From the NCBI GenBank assembly GCA_003133545.1, contig PKYA01000048.1, positions 37,243-70,984 on the forward strand: 33,742 nt of DNA, given 5' to 3'. The notes beneath the pieces were generated by a model. The model was not told the DNA's origin, searched no databases, and saw nothing but the letters and a program-made list of their open reading frames with translations. Position 1 is the stretch's first letter. Each line of letters opens with the position of its first letter. Below, in pieces: positions 1-7,581 of the stretch. Made by a program: the position numbers and the translations under genes. This stretch comes from Acidimicrobiaceae bacterium (GTDB lineage Bacteria; Actinomycetota; Acidimicrobiia; Acidimicrobiales; RAAP-2).

Positions 1-4
1 GTCC

Positions 5-44
5 GGGACTTAAGTCCGGGACTTAAGTCCGGGACTTAAGTCCC
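5..44. promoter_or_regulatory. three overlapping DosR/DevR-like palindromes
   Basis: A 13-bp unit (GTCCGGGACTTAA) is repeated three times from base 1 and ends in GTCCC. Read as dyads, it gives GGGACTTAAGTCC-type palindromes at 5-18, 18-31 and 31-44, each sharing one base with the next. The third, GGGACTTAAGTCCC, fits the core of the mycobacterial DosR consensus (TTSGGGACTWWAGTCCCSAA) exactly; the first two differ at the last base. DosR binds through a LuxR/NarL-type helix-turn-helix, the fold also at the C-terminus of the regulator encoded just downstream. Whether that protein, a DosR-type response regulator or something else binds here is inference. The array touches the window edge and may extend further. 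Confidence 0.55.
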
Positions 45-174
45 AATTTCGATCGGCCTGCGTTCAGCACTCATGCGCGCACGGAGCGCGTTTTCTGCAC
101 TGGTTGTGCCTCGCCCACAAGCCATCCAAGTTGTGACAATTTGCCTAGTGACACGGAGGGTTCCGTTCACTACG

Positions 175-3100
175 ATGAGCAACCTCAACTCCTGCACGTG
201 GTCTAGGGGGATCATCGTCGGGGATTCGTTTGCGGGGTGTCGGTTGAGTAAGAGCGATAATGGGCGCCAGAAGGCGTCACAAGATGGTGTTGTGGACGTC
301 GACCACCCACCTGCATTCGATCGTCGTCGCTCCGGGCCAAAGCTCAGTCGGCGGCTCATCGAACGAGATGATTTGCTGAAGGAATTGACCGCGACCTTCA
401 GTGGTACCACGCCACCACACGCCATCGTCATCGAGGGTGGACCCGGACTCGGAAAGACCGCGTTGCTCAATGCGGCGTGCTATCTGGCCGATGAAATTGG
501 ATTGGACGTCGTTCGGGCGCGAGGCAGTTCACGCGAGACGGATTCCGCCTTTGGGGTGGCCCGCCAGTTGTTGCAATCGGATCCGAGGAGTGTCGCGCTC
601 ACTGATGAATCGTTGCCGATGGGGGAGTGGACCTTGTCGCCCTCACTTGACGCAGCGGATATGCATCGACTTTTCGGAGAATTATTCGCTGATTTCGCCA
701 GGCGTGCTGCCGAGACGCCACTCCTTGTCGCGGTGGACGACCTGCAGTGGGCGGACCACGAATCCGTCAGCTGGTTGCACTATCTTTCGCGACGCCTGCA
801 CTCCGGGAACATCTGGTTCGTGGGTGCTGCGACACCTCGGGTGGCCGGCCTCGGGCTCAGGGCCGTGGACAGCATCGTCGCTGAACCTTCGACCCGTGTA
901 TTCACTTTGCGCAACCTGACGCAAGAGGCCGTCGCACAGTTGGTGGGCAAACACCATCGCGATGATCGATTCGCCGAAACCTGTCACGAGCTCACCCGTG
1001 GCAATCCATTTCTGCTGTTCTCGTTGTTGTCGTACCTCGAGCACGACGGGGCCCATCTGGAGATCACGAGGGAGGCGGCGCGGAACCTTGCCCCGCCTCC
1101 AGTGGCACGGGCCATCCTGCGTCGGCTCGACGGCCTCCCCCCCGAAGTGCACTCATTCTTGGAGGCGACCGCCGTGCTCGGCGATGGCACCGACCATCGG
1201 ATCGCGGCGGAGCTTTCAGGCGTCGATCCTGACAACGCGAGCAACATCGCCGACGCGCTCGCCGAGGTCCACATTCTCCTCGATGCGCGACCCCTGCGAT
1301 TCGCGTATCCCCTCGAACGGGCCACGGTCTGCGGCGAGATGGGCCACGCCCGCCGCGCCCGCGCCCACGCCAAGGCTGCACGCCTCCTCGAGGCTCAGGG
1401 AGCACCCCTCAACGACGTGGCCGGCCACCTCTTCTTGACAGAGCCCTCAGGCGACGAGTCGGCCGCCTTGACGCTCGAGCGAGCGGCTCGCCAATACGCC
1501 GCGACGGAGCAGTGGAGCGTTGCCGCGCCGTACTTCGCCAGAGCCTTGGCCGAGCCCCCGCATCCCGACCACCGTCCGGCATTGTTAGTCGCCCTTGCGT
1601 CGGCCCAGGCAGCCCTCGGCGATAGCACGTCTATGCACCACCTCCGAGAAGCCCTCGAGCTCGGGGCGGACCCGACCGCACTCGCCCAGGCTGCGCTGCG
1701 CTGTGTCGAGACATTCACCGAAGAATCGCTGTCGGCGGCGGCGGTCACCACCTTCAATCTGATCGCGGCGAGCCTAAGCGGCGAGGAACACGATCTCCGC
1801 CTGCGCCTGGAAGTGGCGGTCGCGACGAGGTCGGCGAACCCCTCAACCGTCCCCATGATCACGTCACACTTCGAATCGGCTCTCGTCAAGAAAGGCACAG
1901 GATGGACCCGGCCGGAGCGCCTGGCCATGGCGCACCTCTCCTACACCCATAGCTTCGATCCGGCTCGCGGATCCGCAAGCTATGTGGCCGCTATGGCCGA
2001 GCAAGCCGTCGACCCCCACGACCTCTCCTTCGATGACCCGTTCTCCGTCGCCGTCACCGCCCGGGCCCTCACCACTCTCGTCCGCGCCGGTCGATTCGAC
2101 GTCTCCCAACGTTTGGCTCGGGCTGCGTTGGCCATCGCGCAGAAGAACAACCTCCAAACAGCCACGGCCGAATTCTCCACTGTTCTCGCCCATTCCCTCG
2201 TCGCACAGGGTTCACTTCCCGAGGCGGAGGCCGAGAGCCGGCGGGCGCTGCACGCGGCGGGGGATCACCCGTGGCACGCACGACCAATGTGTCTCGCCAT
2301 ACTCGCTACTGCCCTCATTGACCAAGGCAGGCCCCGCGAGGCCGCCGCCCTCCTCGACGGCGATCCTTCGATCACAACGCCGAAGACTTTTGCCGCCTTG
2401 GCACCGCTCGAAGAACGCGCCCGGCTCCGCCTGTCCGAAGGGAGGATCGATGAAGCGCTTTCCGACCTCCGCATAGTCCGCCAATGGGCAGAGACCAGGG
2501 GAGTGCGCAATCCCGCCTTGACCTACTGGCGGTTCATGGCCGCTTTCGCCCTCCACGAGAGCGGGCGACTGACTGAGGCACACGACCTCGCCATGCGCAA
2601 CGTTGAAGATGCCCGCTCCTTCGGCGCGCTCTGGTGCTTGGGCGCCGCGCTGCGTGTCGCCGCCAGGACGAGCGACTCGGCCACCGAACGCCTGGCCTTC
2701 CTGACAGAAGCCAACCGGGTCCTCGAACCGAGCGGCGCCCTGCTCGAGCACGCCAGGGTCTCCATCGACCTTGGCGAGGCTCTCCGCGAGGACGCGCAGG
2801 ACGCCGGCGCCCGCAGCGCGCTGCGCCGGGGTGCCGATCTCGCCTTCCGTTGCCGCGCCCAGCCCCTCACCGATCGGGCCGAACGCGCGCTGCGTGCAGC
2901 CGGAGCCCGTCCCCGACGCCTTGCGCTCGTCGGATCTGATGCCTTGACGCCAGCCGAGAGGCGCGTCGCCGAGCTGGCCGCCGCGGGCAAGAACAACGGC
3001 GGAATCGCCACAGCCCTCTTCATCAGCGAAAAAACCGTCGAAGGGCATCTCTCACGCTGCTACCAGAAGCTCGGCATCCGCTCCCGCGCCGAGCTCCACG

Positions 3101-3228
3101 AGATCCTCGACCCCGTGCCGACCGGACCCACCGACGCCGCCGACAAGCGTTCGCGCCGAGCGCTGGGTCTGGTGTCTCTGCCCGATGACACCCCGGCGAA
3201 CCCCCAGCGCCTGCGGGAGGACGCCTAA
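175..3228 (+). CDS. LuxR-family ATP-binding (LAL) transcriptional regulator
   Basis: A large STAND-type regulator of about 1017 residues. An N-terminal AAA/NACHT-like ATPase module has Walker A GGPGLGKT (residues about 88-95) and a Walker B region VAVDDLQWAD (about 185-194). A long helical, TPR-like middle follows, rich in Ala/Leu/Arg pairs. A LuxR helix-turn-helix closes the protein (about 924-974, LTPAERRVAELAAAGKN ... ISEKTVEGHLSRCYQKLG). Such proteins bind a ligand in the ATPase/TPR part and activate transcription through the HTH; the inducer cannot be told from sequence. The start is uncertain. ATG 175 has GGAGGG 14 nt upstream, an in-frame ATG lies at 73, and TTG 244 or GTG 292 would also leave the ATPase domain whole. 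DosR-like palindromes lie 130-170 bp upstream. The 5' part is less GC-rich than the rest of the gene. Confidence 0.88.
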   Translation: MSNLNSCTWSRGIIVGDSFAGCRLSKSDNGRQKASQDGVVDVDHPPAFDRRRSGPKLSRRLIERDDLLKELTATFSGTTPPHAIVIEGGPGLGKTALLNAACYLADEIGLDVVRARGSSRETDSAFGVARQLLQSDPRSVALTDESLPMGEWTLSPSLDAADMHRLFGELFADFARRAAETPLLVAVDDLQWADHESVSWLHYLSRRLHSGNIWFVGAATPRVAGLGLRAVDSIVAEPSTRVFTLRNLTQEAVAQLVGKHHRDDRFAETCHELTRGNPFLLFSLLSYLEHDGAHLEITREAARNLAPPPVARAILRRLDGLPPEVHSFLEATAVLGDGTDHRIAAELSGVDPDNASNIADALAEVHILLDARPLRFAYPLERATVCGEMGHARRARAHAKAARLLEAQGAPLNDVAGHLFLTEPSGDESAALTLERAARQYAATEQWSVAAPYFARALAEPPHPDHRPALLVALASAQAALGDSTSMHHLREALELGADPTALAQAALRCVETFTEESLSAAAVTTFNLIAASLSGEEHDLRLRLEVAVATRSANPSTVPMITSHFESALVKKGTGWTRPERLAMAHLSYTHSFDPARGSASYVAAMAEQAVDPHDLSFDDPFSVAVTARALTTLVRAGRFDVSQRLARAALAIAQKNNLQTATAEFSTVLAHSLVAQGSLPEAEAESRRALHAAGDHPWHARPMCLAILATALIDQGRPREAAALLDGDPSITTPKTFAALAPLEERARLRLSEGRIDEALSDLRIVRQWAETRGVRNPALTYWRFMAAFALHESGRLTEAHDLAMRNVEDARSFGALWCLGAALRVAARTSDSATERLAFLTEANRVLEPSGALLEHARVSIDLGEALREDAQDAGARSALRRGADLAFRCRAQPLTDRAERALRAAGARPRRLALVGSDALTPAERRVAELAAAGKNNGGIATALFISEKTVEGHLSRCYQKLGIRSRAELHEILDPVPTGPTDAADKRSRRALGLVSLPDDTPANPQRLREDA

Positions 3229-3380
3229 ACCCGACCCGGTTCCAAGGGCTCGTGGATAGACCGTGTGGGTCGCCCAAGGCTTCGAGCGAGGTGGACGCAA
3301 TGGCGCTGATCCTCGCCCTCTCCCCCACATCCGCCGATAATAATCATTATGTTAAGTTAGACATCAATTTTGGGAAGGGG

Positions 3381-3399
3381 TGCCCCAACTGGGCATTTT
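3381..3399 (+). terminator. possible Rho-independent terminator
   Basis: Stem TGCCC/GGGCA with loop CAACT, followed directly by TTTT. It lies about 150 bp after the stop of the LAL regulator gene. The 5-bp stem and short T run make it a weak candidate. Confidence 0.3.
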
Positions 3400-3622
3400 G
3401 ACCCCTCTCCTCTCCCTGTCCTGTGCGCAATGTCGGCCCTGACGGCGCCCTCGCCATCCGCGCCGACATTGGCACGAAGGATCGGCACCACGAACGCTGA
3501 TCCCTTCACACCGAGTGATGCAGCCAAAAACTGGTACAGATCTGCACGACGTGCCGTCAGCCTCGGCCGGCGCCTAGGACCGCCCAGCGGGCCGAGGCCG
3601 CACCCCGTAGGCCCGGCTCCCC

Positions 3623-3628
3623 TACGAT
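3623..3628 (+). promoter_or_regulatory. -10 hexamer TACGAT, leaderless start
   Basis: TACGAT is followed by 8 nt and then the ATG at 3637, with no Shine-Dalgarno sequence between. This places the transcription start at or next to the start codon. Confidence 0.5.
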
Positions 3629-3636
3629 CGCCCTTC

Positions 3637-4380
3637 ATGGATATGGACGGGAAGGTCGCCCTCATCACCGGTGGGAGTAACGGCATCGGGGAGGCGGTAG
3701 CACGGCATCTCGCCGGCCAGGGAGCCAAGGTGGTCCTGGCGGACATCGACGACGGCCGGGGAGCCGAGGTGGCCGGCGACATCGGGGGCCGCTTCATCCA
3801 CACCGACGTGAGCCGTCCGGACCACACCACCGCCGCCGTGGCCTTTGCGGTGGCCGAGTTCGGGGCGCTCCACCTGGCTCACCTCAACGCGGGGGTGACC
3901 TCGTGGTGCAGCATGGGAGACGATTTCGACCCCGAGGCCTACCGGCGGGCGATGGGCATCAACCTTGATGGAGTCGTCTACGGGATCGCGGCAGCACGGC
4001 CGGCCATCATCGCTGCGGGCGGCGGGACCATTGTGGCCACGGCCAGCATGGCCGGGCTCGTTGTGGCGCCCTTCGACCCGATCTACGCCGCCAACAAGCA
4101 TGGCGTGGTGGGCCTGGTGCGCTCCATAGCCGAGTCCTACGCCGCGGAAGGGGTCAAAGTGCACGCGCTGTGCCCTTCCTTCGCGCACACGAACATCATC
4201 AAGGGCTCGGAGCAGACCCTGCTCGATATGGGCTTCCCGATCCTCGACGTCAGCGACGTCGTCCATGGGTTCCAGCACATCCTTGATTCCGAAGAAACGG
4301 GCCAGTGCTGGTACGTCGTGGCCGGTCGGGAGAGTGAGCCGTTCCGCTTCCGCCGTGCGCCTGGGCCACGGCTGGACTGA
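3637..4380 (+). CDS. short-chain dehydrogenase/reductase (SDR), NAD-type
   Basis: A classical SDR of 247 aa, the usual family length. The cofactor motif TGGSNGIG is at residues 11-18. Asp36 at the end of the second beta strand (LADID) favours NAD(H) over NADP(H). The NAG motif is at 84-86, and the catalytic Ser137, Tyr150 and Lys154 are present (ASMAG, YAANK). The fold and chemistry (reversible oxidation of a hydroxyl to a carbonyl) are well supported; the substrate cannot be read from sequence. ATG 3637 is chosen because the SDR fold begins at once (MDMDGKVALITGG) and a -10 hexamer lies 8 nt upstream. The gene stands alone. A 6-bp stem hairpin (TCCCCC/GGGGGA, 4402-4416) follows 21 bp after its stop. 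Confidence 0.9.
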   Translation: MDMDGKVALITGGSNGIGEAVARHLAGQGAKVVLADIDDGRGAEVAGDIGGRFIHTDVSRPDHTTAAVAFAVAEFGALHLAHLNAGVTSWCSMGDDFDPEAYRRAMGINLDGVVYGIAAARPAIIAAGGGTIVATASMAGLVVAPFDPIYAANKHGVVGLVRSIAESYAAEGVKVHALCPSFAHTNIIKGSEQTLLDMGFPILDVSDVVHGFQHILDSEETGQCWYVVAGRESEPFRFRRAPGPRLD

Positions 4381-4423
4381 GGAGACTCCCCACCCGTCCA
4401 CTCCCCCGGCGGGGGACGGCAGC

Positions 4424-4429
4424 TACGAT
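4424..4429 (+). promoter_or_regulatory. -10 hexamer TACGAT for the crcB transcript
   Basis: TACGAT lies about 14 nt before the riboswitch aptamer, so transcription would begin just before the aptamer. No clear -35 was seen. Confidence 0.4.
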
Positions 4430-4442
4430 GGACACCAGAAGA

Positions 4443-4505
4443 CCGGCGATGGGTCCCGCCGGGGAGTAACGCTCCGAACCGCCACCACGGCTGATGGCTC
4501 CTGAC
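4443..4505 (+). promoter_or_regulatory. fluoride riboswitch (crcB motif)
   Basis: The conserved blocks of the crcB motif appear in order: GGCGATGGGTCCCGCC, a short GGAGTAACGCTCC hairpin, GAACCGCC, then GGCTGATGGCTCCTGA. These are the blocks known to form the fluoride-binding pseudoknot. It lies 48 bp before the first of two crcB genes, the classic target. The segment between aptamer and start codon contains a perfect 14-nt palindrome (GCGGCACGTGCCGC, 4517-4530) just before the ribosome site GGAGG (4546-4550). No T run is seen, so control of translation seems likelier than termination (inference). Confidence 0.9.
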
Positions 4506-4553
4506 CAGACAGCACTGCGGCACGTGCCGCGGTAGGCACCAGGCAGGAGGCGG

Positions 4554-5006
4554 ATGGCGAACCCACTACGTCGAGCACCGTTCCACCCCGCGCCCCGGGC
4601 GCCGGGCACCCATGTGGCGGTGGCCCTCGGAGGGGGCTTCGGCACGCTGGCCCGCTACGCCCTCGACCGGGCCATCCCGACGACCGCGGGTCACTTCCCC
4701 ACGGCCACCCTCCTGATCAACCTCGGCGGGTCCCTCCTCATCGGGCTGCTGCTACCGCTGGCGCTCGCCCAAACCGATCGGCGCCCGCTCCTCCGCCCCT
4801 TCGCCATCACGGGGGTGCTCGGCGGCTGGACGACCTACTCGGCGTTGGCCACCGACGCCGCCACTCTCTTCAAGGCCGGCCACGTGGCACTGGCGTTCGG
4901 CGACCTCGGGGCCACCGTGGTCGGCGGACTCGCACTGGTCGCAGCCGGCTTCTTCCTCAGCCCCGCCCACACCTACGTCCGCTACCGCCGCGGGAGTGAA
5001 CGATGA
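4554..5006 (+). CDS. crcB: fluoride ion channel CrcB/Fluc, first subunit
   Basis: A 150-aa member of the CrcB/Fluc family of small four-helix membrane channels that export fluoride. Family motifs are GGGFGTLARYAL in the first helix, TLLINLGGSLLIG in the second, and GGWTTYSALATD, the counterpart of the usual GGxTTFSTF motif with aromatic substitutions, in the third. It ends in a basic tail (YRRGSER). Its stop overlaps the start of the second crcB gene in an ATGA. Paired crcB genes are known to form dual-topology heterodimers with the two subunits in opposite orientation. The start has AGGAGG 3 nt upstream, a short spacing. Expression should rise with fluoride through the upstream riboswitch. 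Confidence 0.92.
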   Translation: MANPLRRAPFHPAPRAPGTHVAVALGGGFGTLARYALDRAIPTTAGHFPTATLLINLGGSLLIGLLLPLALAQTDRRPLLRPFAITGVLGGWTTYSALATDAATLFKAGHVALAFGDLGATVVGGLALVAAGFFLSPAHTYVRYRRGSER

Positions 5007-5428
5007 ACCTCTTGCGCCTCCCGCACCTCGTCCACTCCCCCTCCCCCACCCACAACCTCGTGCTCGCCGTGTCGGTGGCCGTTGCCGGGGCGCTCGGCGC
5101 GCTGGCCCGGAACCTCCTCAACGACGCCATGGCCCACCGCGTCCGGTCCGACTTCCCCTACGGGATCCTGACCATCAACCTGGCCGGGTCGTTTGCCCTG
5201 GGCCTCCTGACCGGCATGGCTCTGTATCACGGGCTTTCGACCGATGCCCTCCTCATCGCCGGGACGGGGGTCTGCGGGGGGTTCACGACCTGGTCGACGT
5301 CGATCTGGGAGACCTTGCAGCTGCTCCGGCTGCGCCTCTTCGCCCAAACCGCGCTGCACACGCTCGGCGGTGTGGCCATTGCGGTGGGGCTGGCCGCCGC
5401 CGGGATCGCCCTCGCTGGCCTGGCCTGA
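5003..5428 (+). CDS. crcB: fluoride ion channel CrcB/Fluc, second subunit
   Basis: A 141-aa CrcB/Fluc protein, paralogous to the gene it overlaps by 4 bp (ATGA, translational coupling). Motifs are GALGALARNLL, the pore-lining INLAGSFALGLLTG, and CGGFTTWSTSIWE. The two subunits are diverged from each other, as in known heterodimeric pairs, so both are probably needed for a working channel. The next gene is convergent and ends 74 bp downstream. A weak inverted repeat (GTGCCC/GGGCAC, 5435-5463) with a 17-nt loop lies between them. Confidence 0.92.
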   Translation: MNLLRLPHLVHSPSPTHNLVLAVSVAVAGALGALARNLLNDAMAHRVRSDFPYGILTINLAGSFALGLLTGMALYHGLSTDALLIAGTGVCGGFTTWSTSIWETLQLLRLRLFAQTALHTLGGVAIAVGLAAAGIALAGLA

Positions 5429-5502
5429 CCTGACGTGCCCTCTACTCGCACTTAAGGGGGCACCCTGATCGACCGCCTCTGACTGGTCTTGAGCGCCAGC
5501 TC

Positions 5503-6420
5503 TCAGCCCTCTGTGATCACAGATCCTCTGCGCGAATCGGACCGATCGAAGACGGGCACGCTTTGTTCGTCGGACATCAAGCGCCTGTACGCACTGGGTT
5601 TCCGGTATGCATCTCCCATCGTCTCGCGCTTTCGATACTCCCTGAGTGCGTCCAGATTGAGAGTGGCAAAGTAGACGTCCTCGCCATCGCCTGCCTCGAA
5701 AATGAGCTGGTCACGAGGTTGACCATTCGGTTGACCATTCTCTTCGAAGACCATTCCGTCAAAGACGCTGGAATGGCCATCTTGATCGGGAGCCGAATAG
5801 TTCACCGTTGCGATCGCGGTCATATTTTCGAAGGCTCGGGACCGAAGCTGATAGGTCCGCTCGCCAGCCATGGGACAAGCGTTTGGAACCAGAATGAGTT
5901 CAGCGCCGCCAAGCATCAGTTCACGCGCTGACTCGGGGAACTCTCGGTCAGCGCAGATCATGACGCCGACGTCGACGAACCCGCCCTCAATGTCGAGCCG
6001 AGCGACCTCAAAGGATTCTCCAGGCGTCAGAGCTTTCTCCATTCCCCAGTCACACGTATGAACCTTGGCGTAGCAAAGAACATCTTGACCATGCCGGTCG
6101 ATGAGCAGGGCGGTGTTCCGAGGGGAACCAGGCCACCGCTCCAAAAATGTCGTCAAAATCGCCAAGTTGAGGTCGGACGCAGCCTTTCTGAATGCGCTCA
6201 CCCATCGATCGTGACGGGCGATGGCCATCTCCTGCCACCCCGCCCGTCCAGCCTCGTCATCAGGGCAACGGGCGTAACCGATTTGCCACATCTCTGGCAG
6301 GATTGCGATGTCCGCCCCCTCTTCGGCGGCCCGAGAACATACGGCCAATCCCTTTCCGAGGTTGGCCTGTGGATCGCCACTGGAGGCGGATTGACAGAGA
6401 GCCAGCCGTAGGTCGGTCAC
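5503..6420 (-). CDS. carbon-nitrogen hydrolase (nitrilase superfamily)
   Basis: An amidohydrolase of the nitrilase superfamily, about 305 aa. The Glu-Lys-Cys triad can be assigned to Glu in ILPEMWQ, Lys in CYAKVH and Cys in VMICADREFPE. Such enzymes hydrolyse amides, carbamoyl compounds or nitriles; the exact substrate is not evident. GTG 6420 is preferred because the conserved DLRLALCQ strand starts there and CATAAT lies 6 nt upstream (6427-6432), matching the leaderless pattern of the window. GTG 6450 would add ten residues. The gene is less GC-rich than the core genes and begins about 36 bp from an istB-like relic, so it may have arrived with the accessory segment (inference). Confidence 0.85.
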   Translation of the reverse strand: MTDLRLALCQSASSGDPQANLGKGLAVCSRAAEEGADIAILPEMWQIGYARCPDDEAGRAGWQEMAIARHDRWVSAFRKAASDLNLAILTTFLERWPGSPRNTALLIDRHGQDVLCYAKVHTCDWGMEKALTPGESFEVARLDIEGGFVDVGVMICADREFPESARELMLGGAELILVPNACPMAGERTYQLRSRAFENMTAIATVNYSAPDQDGHSSVFDGMVFEENGQPNGQPRDQLIFEAGDGEDVYFATLNLDALREYRKRETMGDAYRKPSAYRRLMSDEQSVPVFDRSDSRRGSVITEG

Positions 6421-6455
6421 CACTCCATTATGCGGCCCGAAGACTGGCACCAGGC

Positions 6456-6497
6456 GACACCGCCTTCAAGAGACATTCCAGAACTCTGGGACTTGCC
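6456..6497 (+). pseudogene. istB-like fragment, copy 1 (42-bp direct repeat)
   Basis: These 42 bp match 10645-10686 at 36 positions, and all six differences are transitions. In the shared frame both read D-T-A-F-K-x-H-x-R-T-L-G-L-A, and three of the five changed codons are synonymous, so the sequence was probably coding when the copies diverged. The peptide resembles the N-terminus of IS21-family helper ATPases IstB (recalled pattern L-x-x-H-L-x-x-L-x-L; not searched). No open frame continues from it. Confidence 0.5.
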
Positions 6498-6615
6498 GCA
6501 CTGCCCCCTACCGGCGTTTCCGTTCTATCGCCGCCGACAAGCCCCCTCGTTCAGACCTGACATCGATGGGTAAATTCGACGTAATCGTCCCCGGTCGGAT
6601 GTAAGGCATTCTGTA

Positions 6616-7368
6616 ATGGTGGCAGCCAGGACGCGGTGGTCGGTCGCTCTCAGTTGCTTGGTCCTGGGTGCCTACCCGGTCGTCTCTGGGGGCCCCGGCG
6701 CGGCAGCAGCGCAACGGTCAGCAACCGAGACCGCGACAGCACTGCCGCAAGGTCCAAAGGTTCCGCACGGTTTTGCCAATGTCGTACTCCCAGGTTCAGT
6801 CTGCAGTTCCCAAGGGCGGCCTCTACAACTCCATCGTGGTCAGGCGACCATCACGAGTCCACCAGGCCTTCAGGCCGGCACTCCCAATGTCAATGTCTTC
6901 ATCGGGGCCTTTGCATATGGCGATCTAGTCGGAGCCGGTCACCGCATCGTCGCCTTGAACGTCTGGTGCACCAACACAGGAGGCACTGCAGATGGGCAGA
7001 TTCAGAACAGCTGGGTCGTCTTCTCGGGAGTGACCGCAAAGTCACGTCTGCTTGGTGTCCTGACCCCCCAACAGCCGTCGGTGCCGGGAGCGCATGTCCC
7101 CTACTTTGTCGCTCGGCTCGATGGCGGGGTCTCGATTAGACGTGGCCGGATTACGACCTCTGAGGTTTGGTACGGCCCGCTCGACGGGACATGTTGCCCA
7201 TCGGGGATCGCAACTACTGTCTGGGCCTTCCAAAATGACCGCTTTAGTCCAGTGACGAAAATCGTGCGAGCTGCCGGAGGAACGCCAAGCCACGAGACGA
7301 AGTGTCATCCTGCTCGGCCACGAGCACTGGACACGGTTCCTTGTCGCTACCACGGACAACATACTTAG
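6616..7368 (+). CDS. secreted protein of unknown function
   Basis: 250 aa, not recognised. An N-terminal Sec signal peptide is clear: Arg residues, a hydrophobic core (SVALSCLVLGAYPVV), and a likely cleavage site after GPGAAAA. The mature part is Gly/Val/Ser-rich with Cys residues (CSSQG, VWCTNT, CCPSG) that could form disulfides outside the cell. A C-terminal stretch (TVWAFQNDRFSPVT) resembles the tail of small actinobacterial secreted or lipoproteins with a W-x-x-x-x-F repeat, a loose resemblance only. It has TAAGG about 11 nt before the ATG. The gene lies alone within the accessory segment and has lower GC than the core genes. Confidence 0.65.
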   Translation: MVAARTRWSVALSCLVLGAYPVVSGGPGAAAAQRSATETATALPQGPKVPHGFANVVLPGSVCSSQGRPLQLHRGQATITSPPGLQAGTPNVNVFIGAFAYGDLVGAGHRIVALNVWCTNTGGTADGQIQNSWVVFSGVTAKSRLLGVLTPQQPSVPGAHVPYFVARLDGGVSIRRGRITTSEVWYGPLDGTCCPSGIATTVWAFQNDRFSPVTKIVRAAGGTPSHETKCHPARPRALDTVPCRYHGQHT

Positions 7369-7396
7369 CTGAATTGAATACGGCTGGCCGACGATC

Positions 7397-7552
7397 TCAA
7401 TCGGAACGCTCGGTGCTACGAATGTGAGTTGGCTGTGGACAGTGATAGAAGGCCGCTGGTGCTATAGGCGCGCAGCCAGTGGCGTTGCAGGCGTAGGAGA
7501 GCACAACGTATGCATAGTTGGGGACCGTCGTGGTGTTCCAACCGCAGCCCAC
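7397..7552 (-). CDS. possible small ORF or gene remnant, Cys-rich
   Basis: A 51-codon frame from GTG 7552, with GAGGAGA about 5 nt upstream, just after the stop of the DUF2142 gene. The start VGCGWNTTTVPNYAYVVL continues with four further Cys residues and His, reading like an extracellular domain. An in-frame stop precedes the GTG, so it is either a short gene or the tail of a decayed one. Not recognised. The rest of the 7369-7581 gap shows nothing. Confidence 0.25.
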   Translation of the reverse strand: MGCGWNTTTVPNYAYVVLSYACNATGCAPIAPAAFYHCPQPTHIRSTERSD

Positions 7553-7581
7553 CCATTCTCCTCACGCGAGCCCGGGAGATG

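Larger units (their letters stand above)
3229..3636. other. intergenic region, 408 bp
   Basis: No convincing gene. It holds an AT-rich patch (about 3336-3370), a terminator-like hairpin (3381-3399), a spaced inverted repeat CCTCGGCC/GGCCGAGG (3561-3568 and 3590-3597), and the promoter hexamer of the dehydrogenase gene. The reading frame open from 3370 into the dehydrogenase lacks family similarity before the ATG at 3637 and is read as non-coding. Confidence 0.6.

Noticed and set aside
3370-3636. 89-residue N-terminal extension of the SDR
   Set aside because: The extension has no SDR similarity, and the Rossmann fold begins at ATG 3637 just behind a -10 hexamer.
5435-5463. Rho-independent terminator between crcB and the nitrilase gene
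   Set aside because: Only a 6-bp stem with a 17-nt loop and no T run on either strand.
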